64,000 nucleotides of DNA from Rhinopomastus cyanomelas (Eukaryota; Chordata; Aves; Bucerotiformes; Rhinopomastidae). The position numbers were made by a program, and so were the translations under genes. Shown piece by piece: positions 1 through 13,012 of this stretch. Below the pieces are notes generated by a model that was not told the DNA's origin, did not search any database, and worked only from the letters and a program-made list of their open reading frames with translations. How positions within the stretch are numbered: the first letter of the stretch is position 1; the number at the start of each line of letters is the position of its first letter. Where the stretch lies: the NCBI GenBank assembly GCA_013400115.1, contig VXBP01004070.1, positions 248,001 through 312,000 on the forward strand, given 5' to 3'.

Positions 1-1558
1 AGTCTTCCTGTAGCTGAAGTTAGATTGTTCACTTAAAACAGAACTGAATTTCAGACTCAGTTTGATGAATACTTAAGAATTTCACAAAACACAGCCTGCA
101 CAGGAAGCAACTGAGAAAATCACTACCCAGCATTCTCTGTAGTATGGTTTCTTGGGTGTACATGTTGGGTGTCTACACTCATATCTCTCACACAACCTTT
201 CAAAATCCTTGTTTTTACCATTGGGCATCTGGCAACTTTTCCACAAAGTTCTTCCGGATGTTTAATCAAAAGTGAAAGTTCACAGACCTTGCATTTGAGA
301 GTGTGATAGAAAGGGTAGGTAGTGGTCCAGAAGCGGTGAATCCTGAGGATCCTGAGAAAACTCAAGGCTTATCCGTGGTGTCTAAAGAGTTAGAGTTTCA
401 AAGGGCTCTTGCACAAAGTTTTTAGATGCTGTATGCAACAGAGGGAAATAGTCTTTTTTAAATGGAAAAGAAGTGACACTGAGAATTTATTCCTTTACTA
501 CCTGTGAAAAGAGTGGTAGTGGCCAGTGCTGTGAATCTTCTGGCCTGAATGACTGAGAGGTTTGGGAGAAGACACCAGTGACACTAATTCAAAAGGAAAG
601 GTGTTAGTAGTGACAGAAATCCGTTACGGCGTGATGGCAGTGTGCTACCACTTAGATGTTTATTGGTGACTTCAGTCCAATTACCAGCACACAAAAGGTC
701 ACACTACAAAAACCACTATCAAAACTGGCAGAGCTAGACAAACCCATTTCTACCCCTTGTAGCCTACTCCTACCTTTCCATATCCAAAGTTATCCGTTCA
801 AAACTGTGTCAAGACTCAAAGCCAGTGTGGTTACGCAAAGTCCACCCTGCCCAATCTGACTTTGGTCTCTTAACCACAAAGTTCAATACTTTTCCTGTGT
901 AATAACTGCAGATTTCCCTATTGACAGCCTGCAGAGGCAGCTGGGAGGGTGAGGGTTAAGCTGTTCACAGGCTGAGCAGCTCCCACAGCCCTTTGGTCTC
1001 TTTGCAGGAAAGAGGTTGGAACAATGCTCCTCTGAAACTAATTACTCTACCAGGAAACTTTAAGAGGATTGAATGCTGTAGCCTGCCCTCCTCCTCTCAA
1101 GGTTTGGGGTGATGTAGCACTGATGGAAAGCTGAGTTGTGAGGAGCCTTGGGTGAACTCAGAAGACGTTTTTGTTTTGCTGGACTTGAATTATGTGACTT
1201 CTTCCTGTTTTCCTGCACTTCTCTGAGCAAGCTCAGAAAGCCCTGAAAACTGGAAAAGTGAAGAAAAAAAAAAAAGACAAGTAGACCAAGGGAAGAAATA
1301 GCAAAGAGTTCATTATAGCTACTAAGGGATGTGTTTTCTCCATTATATTTTAAATAAAAAGGCATGCAGAATGTCTGAAAAGTAAGAGCTACATTTCAAA
1401 GGCAAAATAGCAGTAGATATTCTCAGAAAAATTACTCTCTTGGCTACTAGCTAGAAAGGGACACGCAGATCCCAGCCTGTAATCAATCTTCTGGTGCACA
1501 AAAGCTGTAAAAAGGGGTTATTATTACCTTAAATGGAAAGTTCTTGATCTTACCTAAA

Positions 1559-1575
1559 TGTGTGTGTGTGTGTGT
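1559..1575. repeat. (TG)n microsatellite
   Basis: A pure TG dinucleotide run of about 8.5 units inside KCND2 intron 1. It is short and has no evident function. Confidence 0.9.
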
Positions 1576-3201
1576 AAATATACGTGTCTGCATATAAACT
1601 GTACCGCGGGATGTTTTCTCTTGGCTTAACAGATGTAGAGTTAGCACTAGAGAAAAATGAAGTGGTATGTTCAATATTTGGCTGAGATCCCTAGAGAATG
1701 AAGCCAGTAGCAGTGTCACACTGACACTATGCATTTGGTTTTTCAGCTTTGCCTGAAGGAATGTAAAAATAATGCTGGTCCATTGGTGGCTGGCTTAGCA
1801 AGCAAAAATTGAGCTTGGCCTATTTGGCCAGTGCCAAATGTGACACAGTAGCCTATTTTGAAATGAGGTGACAGTATCTAAAGCAAAACAACTAATAAAG
1901 TCGGGAGGATGGGAACTTCTATTATTTTTAATGAGAAGGGAATAATTCTGTTTATTATTTGAGAACACTTGAAATACTTGTACTATCAGTATTTCAATAT
2001 ACTGAAGTCCAGTGTTACCTAATGGGGCTAAACACATGGAAGACAAACCAGAATGTTTTTAAGCTGGAAGGCGTGCCCAAGGGTGAAGAAAAACACATGC
2101 TGCAGGCTGGGGACTTTGTTTAGTGCATTGATGAAAAATAGCAGAGCAGTGAGCTCTGAATGAGCTGAGAATCAGCCCTGGATCTTGATCTGCCCTTTAG
2201 GGTGCTGAACAGCATGAAAGCCAGCAGTAACTAAAACCTCTGTCAGTCAGAGTTTTACTTGAACATGGGAGCAGCTGGATTTGAATCCCAAGTGAAATCA
2301 ACCCATGGATCTCAGTGCTGTGCCCAGTAGCTGTCACCAAGAAGAAGCACTGCTGTCCTTGCACAGTTTTACAGCGCTCTTCTAGCGTTAATGTGATTCA
2401 CACTTGGGGCATTCAGACCTGATGGCTAATATATACTCAAGAGAAATTTAGGAATGGAAAGGCAGGTCAGTGCTTTGTTTTCACTTTGCTGCTATTTATT
2501 TAGCACAAGTGTCCCAAGTAAAAGAAAATCTGTAGGAGAAATTAATTACATAAAATATTCAACAGTATTTCTGGGATGAACACTGGACTCAGAATGTGCT
2601 AACAGGAAAATTTTCCCCTCCACAGAACGTTAAAACATACCCCTGGGCTTCAGAAAGGTTCGTTTGAATCTGCACCAGTATCTGTGCTTCATAGACCCAT
2701 GTGAATTTCAGCCACCGTGCTGAAAGGTTTCACTAAACTGTGTGTTCCTAGAAGAATGCAGAAATGTGTGGTTTAATTGTTTTCCATGTGTTCCTGAGGT
2801 GTCTGAGGGAACAGAGAGCTGAGCATCCACAGAACAAGGCCAGGTCAGGGAGATGGGTGACATTTATCAGCTGCCTCTGGAATCAGTTCCCGGGAAGGAT
2901 GTGTCCAACCTTAGTCCATCTTGCTCGGAATCAATGGAGCCTGCAGCTGGACTCTCTTTATAGCCAACCTTGGCAGAGTCAATAAATCTCACACTGCTTT
3001 CATTTACCACCTGTACTCAGGGTTCTTTATTCAGCATTTACTAGGAAATGTGGCCAGATCCTCACTTGCCCTGACCTTTAATGTGGGGTGTGGCTAGAGA
3101 TAGCGGAGCTTTTCAAGGTGGGGCTTTTTGTATACTGACGTTCACGTTGCTTCCAGTTGATGCTCAGGTAAGGACTGCTGGAAATTCTTCATACTCTATT
3201 G

Positions 3202-3275
3202 CAGGGGTCCTCAAACTTTTTAAACAGGGGGCCAGTTCACTGTCCCTCAGACAGTGTTGGGGGCCGGGCTATACT
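3202..3275 (+). mobile_element. hAT/Charlie-like DNA transposon terminal fragment
   Basis: The stretch begins CAGGGGTCCTCAAACTTTTT, which has the form of a hAT-superfamily terminal inverted repeat (CAGNGGTCCTCAAACT). It continues with a GGGGGCCAGTTCACTG-type subterminal block and a GGGCCGGGCTATA block, which I recall from Charlie-type elements. No matching inverted repeat is visible downstream, so only one end seems preserved. The assignment rests on recalled motif shape, not on an alignment. Confidence 0.5.
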
Positions 3276-3939
3276 ATGTGCTGCCTGGCTTGTCCTGCCT
3301 GGGAGTGAGCTTTTAGGATCAGCGTGCATTCATCCTCACTGCTATTTCTCCATGATACACAGAACATCCTTTTAACTGTGTTGCTTTTTAGTTCCCTTCT
3401 CCCAAGAAAAGACTTCCTGTAAGAGCAAAGAACAAGAGCAAACTAAAAAGCCAAAGCAACCAAGAGTTTGTGTTCGCAGCACAAGCAATGGCACAAATCT
3501 AGGAGAACGCTTTCTTGCTCGGGTTAGCTCAGGCACGGGGTGAGCTATGCCATTCCAGTGATTATTTTGTAAGGATTATGTTATGACAGTCATCAGAACC
3601 CCCCTGCTGTGCCAGAAGCCTAACAGCTCCTTTTCCTCTGTCAGTGCTAGAAATCTGGCGAGTACGGAGAACTTTACCGCGTCCTACCAATAAGAATTGG
3701 GATAGAGAAATAACAAGGGTGAAAAACCATGTCTTGACATTGTGAATCATCATGGCTCACTGCCCAAGTTGGCACCAGAAAATAAGCTTCTCTTAACTTG
3801 CCCGTGACTCCTCTTCGAAAATCGTGAGCCTTGTTTCCTTGGGAATAGCACAAAAGAATAGGAGACTGTTTAGGAAAAGGCAAAGGTGTGACCAAATACA
3901 GGCAGGAGATTTGGTCTTGTCAGGCTAGACAAGAAATAA

Positions 3940-4001
3940 GGGGGGTTGGACTCGATGATCTCTTGGGTCCCTTCCAACCCCTAACATCCTATGATCCTAT
4001 G
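3940..4001 (+). mobile_element. CR1 LINE 3' tail (short, 5'-truncated)
   Basis: This is the terminal ~60 bp of a CR1 element: a TTGGACTCGATGATCTCTTG block, then TCCCTTCCAACCCCTAACAT, ending in two CR1-type octamers (ATCCTATG twice). It is extreme 5' truncation, which is normal for CR1 insertions. This tail type differs from the commoner ATTCTRTG tail elsewhere in the window and reappears inside the CR1 at 54.8-55.3 kb. Confidence 0.85.
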
Positions 4002-5805
4002 AGAAATAGGTATGAAAACACAAGGAGCAGGAGCACAGTGGCTAGGGAGCACACACTAGCTGCTTTTTTGGATACGAGGACCTGGCTGGGGTCATCGTAT
4101 GAAGCGAGAAACCAGAATGGTCAAAAGGACAGTGAGTAAGGAACTGCCAAGCAGGGATGTGACCACCTGAAATGTGTGCAGATTTAAGGGGACAAAATAA
4201 AGCCCACGGCAGTGCTATCCAGTAGGGATCACAGACAGCATAGAAATTCCTGTTCTGGTATTTCTCAAGTGAGTGGTTGAAGTGTGAAAGAACATTCAAG
4301 GATATTACTAAGTATATTTAGCCTATTCTTTTTCCCTATGTGTGTGTTTGCTTCAGGTTAAATTTGGGAGACTGAATACCGTGTTAGGTGAAACCTTGGT
4401 CTGAGTGTTACTGCTATCAGTTTGCTCGGTTCTAAGCCTTGGAAGAGCTGGGTGGTTCATTCTTTATGCATGCTTGTGTGTGGGCACATGCACTGACAAA
4501 AGAACTGCTGAAAAACTGAGCCCTGGCTAAACAAGTAATAGGATTCATTGATTTCTAGGAGCAAAGGCTCTGGAACAATTTCTCTTGGGGAAGTATGTCA
4601 ATTACGAGAGAAGAGATCAAATTGTCCTTTTTCCCCCTTTTTTTCCCTGTAAGTTACCTTTGACTTCACGTAACATTGAATGAAAAAATCTAATGTCTCC
4701 ACGAGGCCCCAAAATATGCAAACTCTCTGAGCAACAAAGCACAGGCTTGTTGTCATCGTGCGCACCATCTCGTGAGTTGTTATCCAGCCGAGTGCTAACT
4801 CCCTGCTTATCACCACAGCATCTTCAAGGGCTGATATTCTGAAGCCATACAATGAAGTAATAAATTAATCCCATGTCAATTAAAGGTAGTATCCATAGGA
4901 TTAAAGGAAATGTAGGCTTTTCCATTTTGTTCTGTCCCATTCTTCCAAAATCTTCCAAATTCCAACTACTACAGTAGTGTTTCAAAAAAAGGAATTAGCT
5001 TCTAAACAGCAACTGGGATACTTTTCAAATCACAAAGGTTCAGGTTGAATCCTTAAGGCAACACAGTTTAAAAGCTTATTTAGAAATTCCACTTAAACTT
5101 ATTACCAGTAGCGATTTAAATTATCTGTTATTGGATGTAATGTTGAAATAAATGAGTAATTAGTGTCGGCTTGCCGGCGCATAGTCACCAAGCAGCTTGG
5201 GAGCTCTAGGGAACAGCTTTATAGTAATTTACAGAACCCTCCTTAGATGAGGACATAATTTTACAATTGTCAGATGCCATTTGACATTTCAATAACATTG
5301 CTTTACACACAGGGCTTTTTTTTCTGCTCTCAAAATGGATAGTTTCTGTTTTTCACTGGTGGTCTTTGAGGAGCAGGGTCCTTTCTGCAGAAGCCTGCTA
5401 CCATGTGAAATGTTGTACAAAGCTCCCTTGGTTTACAAACTCTGAAAAATACCTGTTAGTGTGGGTGATGGCCAATGCATCAAGATTTAGGTAAGACTAG
5501 GAAAGGCAGCTTGCATCAAGAGCAGTTTTTCTGCAGTGCTGCTGTTCTTATAGAAAGTGCCTGATCCACTCAGAAATATTCTTTTTCCTAAAAAAAAACA
5601 TGCTGAAATCTGAAATCTGATTTTCCTCTGAAATCTGAGGAAAAAAAAGGCTAAACAAAATGCTACATCAGCAGTATGCCTGTGCAACTGTAATACAGCT
5701 GTTAGCCAGCTGAGCTGTAGCTCTGGTAATTTAAATAGACTCCATTCACCATGAACCAGACATCCCACTTCCATGACACGTTTGTGAGGGGCTGGGTAGA
5801 TTAGA

Positions 5806-6845
5806 GCAGTGGGGGTTGCCTACCTCAGCTTCAGCAAAGCTGTTTGCTCTGCATCTCATTACATTCTCATAGGGAAGATTAGGAACTGTGTGTTAGATAA
5901 GTGGACAGCGAGATGGATTGAGAACTGGCTGAATGAGGGGGTTGTGATCAGTGGTGCAAACTCTAGCTGGAGGCCTGTAGCTAGTGGTGTTCCCCAGGGG
6001 TCAGTACTGGGTTCAGTTTTGTTCTACGTATTTATGAACGACCTGGGTGAGGGGATAGGATGTTCTCTCAGCAAGTTTGCTGCTGATGCAGAACCAGAAG
6101 GAGTAGCTGATACACCAGAAGGCTGTAGCAACTTTCAGCAGGACCCGAATGGGTTGGAGAGTTGGGCAAAGAGAAATCTAATGAAGTTTGACAGGAGCAA
6201 GCACAAGGTCCTGCACCTGGGGATGAGTAACACCACACTAGTATAGCTTAGGGCTTGACCTGCTGGAAAGCAGATCCAGGGAGAAGAATCTCAAGGTGAA
6301 GTAGCAAGTAAACCATGAGCCAGCAACATGTGCTTGATGCTAATGGTATCCTGGGGTGCATTAAGAAGAATGTGGACTGCAGATTGAGGGAGGTTCTTCT
6401 CTTCCTCTACTCTGCCCTGGTGAGGCCACAACTGGAGCATTGCATCCAATTCTGGGCTCCACGGTTCAAGAGAAATAAGAAACTACTGGAAAGAGATCAG
6501 TGGAGAGTGCAAAGACGATTAGGGAACTGGAGCATCATTCTTATCTTTGAAAGGCTGAGAGATTTATGTCTGTTTAGCTTGAAGAAGACTGACAGGGGAT
6601 CTCAATTAATTAATTAATCCTTATCAGTATGTAAAGGGTGGACCAGCAAATAGGACAAAATGTAACATAGGAAGCTCCACCTGAACACAAGTCTTCTTTA
6701 CTTTGAGGTGGCAGCACACAGGAACCAGATTGATTCTGCTTCAAAACCCACCTGAGCACAATCCTTTGCAACTTGCTCTAGCAGAGGTGTTGGACTAGAT
6801 GATCCCCAGAGGTCCTCTCCAACCCCCACTATTCTGTGATCCCAT
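5806..6845 (+). mobile_element. CR1 LINE fragment, ORF2 reverse transcriptase C-terminal half plus 3' UTR
   Basis: The + strand translation runs from a degraded YLSFSKAV (the CR1 YLDFSKAF RT block) through VPQGSVLGSVLFYVFMNDL and SKFAADAEP, which stands where CR1 normally has FADDTKL. So the RT catalytic aspartate pair is damaged. A second segment in another frame (6315-6617) carries the conserved CR1 block ALVRPQLEHCIQFWAP. The element ends with the usual GGACTAGATGATCCCCAGAG tail and a single ATTCTGTG octamer. It is a 5'-truncated, frameshifted pseudogene in KCND2 intron 1, with no intact ORF. Confidence 0.93.
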
Positions 6846-8460
6846 GCAGCTCAGGAAGAGTTAGGACAGCAGCTTTTCCTATGGAGCATTAGGGAGATGA
6901 CCAGGAAACAGTATGTTTTTAAGCTCTTTGTATTTAATATTTTATGGTAAAAGAAAACAGAGGGAATTTGGTTATCTGGATCTGTGTCTTGACCACAAAT
7001 ATCTTTTAACTTTTCCATGCAAAAGTTCCTGGTTTTGATCTCTGAGCTCTAGAGCCCACCCATACGAATTTGTTCAGACTTCTTAGATAAAAGCTGTGGT
7101 GTTCATGCACAAAAAACAAATAATCCACAGATTTTATTAGAATCTTCTATTTCAACAACTACTAACTCAGCCAGGTGCAGGGGCAACTGTCTTGCATCGC
7201 AGGCTGGAAAGATCAGGGAACTCTACCACTCTTGAAAAGCAAATATGCTTTTCATCATTCATGGAGGATCATTCTGGCCAGCACTTGGAGGAACATTTGT
7301 GCACCCCAGAGGGAAGCAAGTCCATCACTCCCGAGCAGAAGAGAGGGCTGTTGCAACAGAAGGCCCTTCACAGCGGTAATAGCAGCCAGGAAGATTATTT
7401 GTGATTCCACGCAGAATCTCCCTGGGCTGGAATAAAATTACACGTAATCCGTGTAATGTTCCACATCTCTCACTAACAAAAATAATTCGTAGTATTAGAA
7501 ATCACTTTTTCAAAATCATTAGGCTATTTTACTACCTAGGTGAGGCTGCAGATTCATCATGATTACTGTTAGTGTCGGAGAGGTGGAGAATTGCTTTTCT
7601 TGCCATCTCCCCCTGTGTGTGCCCAGCTGCTGAATCACAGCTGGATCATCTGACCAGAGCAGCCTTTGGGGCTCTCTGCCTGTGGCTTCTGGAGAGCAGG
7701 AAATGGCCATTAGCTGAGAAGGGAAGCAAAAGAGCAGATGCATCACCAGGTGGGTGAAGCGTGGACGCTGCCCAGAGCAGGCAAGCAGCTGGAGGGTGAG
7801 AGGACAGACTTTGTCCTGATAAGACAGGACACAATTCGGTTAATCAGCCCCAGTACAAAAAGCTTGATCTCTGCCTGGATACCTTCTAAATCCACTGGGA
7901 AATGTGCTTTGTCCCCCACACATTTGATTTGCTCAGATTTCCTACTTTATTCTTTGATCATAAATTCCTCACTTTTAGAATCAGTTTTCTGAAGTTTATT
8001 TCATGTTTATTTATTTTAGTTTATTTCTTACAACTCCACTTCTTCCTGGCGGGTTTTACATGTTTGAAAACAAAAATGGCACTATCTTCCTTTTCAGCAA
8101 GAAAGATGGGAGCAGCCAACAGACCTCAATCAATGTAGCTGGGGTTTGTTTCGAGTGTGAGCGGGTAGGAAGGTGGTGGCAGGGGGCACAAGGACCTGTC
8201 GCGTGCGTGTGAGCCCGGGCTGCGTCGGCACTTCTACTTCATGGCGTTTATGCCCTCTAGTGGCAGAGAGAGTTATTGCAGAGAGTAGTTGGGATGGTTT
8301 TTAGTGCTGCCAACTCGTCTCATTAACTGGATCTGCCGGTAGCAGCCTCAATTACTTGTCTTTGTGGTGTTGCAAAGTTTTATTGCTACTCTACATGCCC
8401 TACAGTTCCATAGTTTTGGTGTAGAGGTTACCTGGGGGGCTGTTTCTATTCAATATAAGC

Positions 8461-8640
8461 TAGGGTGGGGTGTCCCTGCCCATGGTGGGGGTGGAACTGG
8501 ATGATCAGGTGGTCCCTTCCAACCCTGAGTGATCCTGATTCTATACCTTCTCCAGTGAAGTGATGCTGCTGTGTCAGGGGGATTGGACTAGATGATCTTT
8601 CGGGGTCCCTTCCAATCCCTAATGATTCTATGATTCTATT
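8461..8640 (+). mobile_element. CR1 LINE 3' end with two tandem tails
   Basis: This carries only 3' UTR sequence. It starts with a GTGTCCCTGCCCATGGTGGG block and a first tail (ACTGGATGATCAGGTGGTCC, then CCTTCCAACCCTGAG). A connector containing CTTCTCCAGTGAAGTGAT follows. Then comes a second complete CR1 tail (GGATTGGACTAGATGATCTT ... ATTCTATGATTCTAT). The same first tail, connector and second tail occur at 16.9-17.1 kb, so this is a copy of a composite CR1 rather than two chance insertions. Confidence 0.85.
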
Positions 8641-8761
8641 CCAAATATTAATCTCTGATTTGCTAAACACATACAAAAATATGGCTGAACTACAACTATA
8701 TACTTATTTTATCCTCCTGGATGCACACAGGTAAGCTCTGACATGTTTTGAGCACCTCAAT

Positions 8762-8865
8762 ACAAGAAAGAATTTGAGGTGCTGGAGTGGGTCCAAAGAA
8801 GGGCAACAAGGTTGATGAAGAGTCTGGAGAACAGCCCTTATGAGGACCAAGTGAAGGGAGCTGAG
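8762..8865 (+). mobile_element. CR1 LINE ORF2 C-terminal fragment
   Basis: The + strand translation resembles the CR1 post-RT block EVLEWVQRRATRLMKSLEN followed by PYEDQ, for which other copies here read VQRRATRMIRGLEHL and YEERLRELGLFSLEK. The fragment breaks off before LFSLEK and has no 3' tail, so it is truncated at both ends. It lies 120 bp after the double-tailed CR1 but is not obviously continuous with it. Confidence 0.7.
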
Positions 8866-11800
8866 GATATGTAGTTACTACTCTGAAAGACACAGTATTT
8901 GCAAAATGAAGGCTCCACAGTCTTGTCTTGCAGTAGAAGTCAAATATGCAAAAGCAGTGCCTACACATTGCCTACAAACAGCCAAGATAAGCACTCGTGG
9001 CCTTATCTGATGTTACACAGGGAACAGATCCTCACGGACTGCTGGCACCAGTGCACATATCTGCCTGGCCTATGTCTTGTGAAACCTAGGCACCAGTTTG
9101 GTCAGGGAGCTTCTCACTGGTGATTTGATGCAACTTGATTGACACATCTACTTTATCATAGCCTTTTCTCTTCTCCTTTTGGCTGATGAAGTAGAATGTC
9201 CCTGGCTGATAGCAGGGATCAGTATATTTCTTGTTTTTCACTCATCCCATGCATAGAATATTGGGCTGACACGTCTGACATCACAAATTTAGACTGCCAG
9301 TACAAATTCTAAATGCCCAGAAAGTGTCTTGAGCTGTGGCCACAGTAATAGACAGCTGTGGAACAGACTATGTGCAAAGATATACTAGGAAAAAAAGTTT
9401 ATAAAAGAAAATGTGTTTGCAGTTGTAGCCTGAAGAGCAGTGAGACAAGCGGGGTAGCACTAGATAAAGCTTTGAAACGAAAGTCCCTTTTGAAAAGTGA
9501 CTCTGAAAAGTGCTTAATAAGAGTCCATATTTGTGGTATCTGTGACTGAAGAGATCAGATTTATGCAGAATTCAGAATTTGGTTTAGAGATCAAGTATAA
9601 TTTCTCCACTTTGAAATTCAAGAGCCAGAGATCTACCCTGACATCTGAAAATGAAGAGTTGTGAACTACTTTAATTTAGACTTTCCAAGGAGGAAAGCAA
9701 CTGCAGGTGGGGCAGAGAAAGACATTTTCTCTTCATTTGATATCATCCACTTCCAGTGGTGTTGGGGACATGAGGAGGAATTTCATTAACAGTTCTGTGC
9801 CACTAAAAAGTCTGTGACACTGTCCCCAAGGAGAGCAAATCTAACCAGGGTGAATGTAGTAAAGATCCCATTTTTTCAAGAAAGTGAGAAAATGTATTTT
9901 TCACTCTACACAGGAAAGCTAATTTATTGAAAGTCATTTTTTCTGACCATAATTTTATGTAAAGACCTCCAACACAGTGCTTATCAACAGGAGAAAAACT
10001 AATTATGTAAGGACTATTAATAATGTGAAAGATGCTACTAGCACTAAAGAATGGACAAACAACACCCCATTATCAAGAATGTCACCTCACTACTACTTAT
10101 TTGAGCAGAAATAGAAAAATAATCAAAAGCAAGTTATTTTAAAATGAACAGTACATCCATCTACCTGTCATTTTGCCCAGAAGGTAAGAAAATACCTTCA
10201 TGTATCAAACAATCCAGTTTGGGGCCTTTTTCATTTCACTCCAGAGCACTGAAATACTGAGAAGAGACGCTTCCCTATGTCAGCAGATAGGTCCACACAC
10301 AACTAGTGAAATGTTAAGGATGGACCAGATAATAGTTGCTGTCACCACTTCTAAAGCAGCAGTCTGCACTTGATTCACATAATTATACTGTCACAGCACC
10401 AACAGGATGAACTATATCCCTGAGAAACTTCAGACCAAATTAATTAGAGCCAGCAATGCCTTCTGTCCACAGCAATCACTGCTGACAATGTGAGCTTATG
10501 AAGCTCCAGAAACTATTTAGCATTTTAAATTATAGGCATCTAAATATAGATTTGGAATCTAATTTAAGAGATCTGTTCCACTGCTACTGAGTGTGTGTAA
10601 ATTTCCTGTGCCAGGCTCTGGTTGTGTCAGCCGCGTGTAAATGTACGTTGCCTTTCCAGTCGCTTTCTGTGGACATGGTCTGAATCAATTTAGGAAAATA
10701 GGTGAATTGCATCTAGAAGGATGAAGTAAAACAGTAACAGGTACTGTAAGCCAGCAGTGATAATCAGTGTTTTGATCCTAGGACATCTACCCTAAGCTTG
10801 CCAGCCTGGCCTCATGCCCATCACTCACCTCAACGCTCCACCTGAAAAGAAAATGGGGCTACTTACGTGTCGGAGATCCCATTTGTCAAAGGGACCTTGA
10901 GAGGTCATTCATCCCTGCCCAAAGAAAAGAACAGCTAGGCATGCATCACTCCAGACAGCTGCTAGTCAGCTCTGGCTTTAGGAAGATAAGCACCAGAAAT
11001 GCCTGTGTTGTGAGGTGCAAATGCTGATGTGCAGGAAAGCATGACTCTCCTTCTGGTCATTTTGCCAGTGTTATATATCTTCTAATTAAGATCAGCTATA
11101 TTAATAATTCAGAGGACAGATCCTGTTACGTTATGTCTTTTTATCCAGCCTGCATGTCATGAAATCAGAAAGCAATAGCATTCAAATTCTAAGCAGGTAT
11201 GTGGGGGTTTACAGGTGGAAATACTAACGTATTTTTTCCTATGAATATTTTATGCTTGGGCATGCTTCGTGAAGGAACTAAACATTCATTTTGCACAACA
11301 GAATCTTTGTCAATATTCTAAGGCTTGGTCTTCTACATTATGTCTGCCTGGGTGACAACTTATTTGAATATTTACCTTAGAAACCTTTCTCTTATCTTAC
11401 CAAATGCAAACCATTCATCACCTACCAGGCAATGCCTAATCTCCTTTAGACATGAACAGCTCTCAATGCTAAAAGGTCTTCTCTAACTCCATATAGAATC
11501 CCCATCTGATACCCCCTTCGTCTCACAATCAGGTGCACAGTTTGGACTGTGTGGCTTGAAGACTTCCCAATCTTCTTTATTGTTTTTCCACTTCCTGCTG
11601 AACAGACAGGCTTTGTTTTCCAGACACTGCCCCTTCTGCAGCTTTGTTTCTTACCTTTCCTTGTGTTGACAGCTTTGCAGTAGGGAGTGTGCTATATCTT
11701 TGCTCACAAGCATATTAAACTCATGTGCTACCATCAACGCTGAAAAAATGACTTATAATACAGCAAAGTTCAAACCAGACTGGTACTAGAGAGTGATCTA

Positions 11801-12064
11801 CAAATTTATTAATCTCTGTAGTGGGTAACTAAACACTTGTGTATAGTTTGAAAGCCTACAGACTGCATAGAACTGCTCTATCTTGATAAGCTGTCACTGG
11901 AGGGCTTCTACACAGTTCAGCAGCACTGTGCTCTCACTTGCTGGACAAACATCCACCATTATCAAGAAAGCTGGTAGACCTGAGCACTGCCACAATTTGC
12001 AGTTAAAATTTGCTTGGTTGCTTCTTTGTGGCTTCAGTTTCTTGTGTTTTAGTTTGGTTAGACC

Positions 12065-12240
12065 ACAGAAGGGATCTCTGGAGGTCAGCTAGCCCAGCTC
12101 CACTCACAGGAGGCCCATCAACAGCATTTGCTTAGGTCAACCATACTTTTGTCTAGCCAAGTGTCAGGAATCTCCAAAGGCACAGAGCCCACAGTCTCCT
12201 GGGCAGCCCATTCCAAAAGCATGCTACTCTCCTAAATGAA
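12065..12240 (-). mobile_element. Old, diverged CR1-like 3' fragment
   Basis: Read on the + strand, it shows CR1-like complementary blocks: an opening GATCTCTGGAGGTCAGCTAG, a block resembling 'tctccaaaggcacagagcccacag', and CCTGGGCAGCCCATTCCA. The last block is also present in the clear CR1 copies near 16.5, 30.2 and 48.3 kb. Similarity is weak, so this is either an old CR1 subfamily or a degenerate copy. It ends about 430 bp upstream of KCND2 exon 2. Confidence 0.5.
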
Positions 12241-12649
12241 AGTACTATATCAACTTGGTGAGACAACACACTACTCAGCTGGGCATCTAACCTACCGAGC
12301 GGTCTCCCTAGAATCCTCCCAATGGAAAGCAATAAATACTTCCAACAAGCAAACAGGGTAAGGAACACATTTTGACACTGATTCTTTTCCTTAGTGTGGT
12401 CACTCTCTCTTCACTGCAGTAGAGGCAGCCTGGGAAGATCAGAGCAGGTAAAGCAAACGTGGCCACGGTTTGACACACAACACTGGCTTGGAATTAAGGT
12501 TAAGTCTGCGCGACACTCAGCAAGCTGTATACAAACGTGCACATGTGTGAAACATTATTGACATGCAGTGATTATTATTTGCAAGAGCAGCAAAATGCAA
12601 TTAATCCGTCTTGAAATTCAATATTGAGAAGAGATTCTGCCTTTACTAA

Positions 12650-13012
<363 letters not shown>

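Noticed and set aside
2275..2300. tRNA T-arm-like GGATTTGAATCCCAA, a possible MIR-type SINE or tRNA
   Set aside because: No acceptor stem, D-arm or SINE core could be traced around it.
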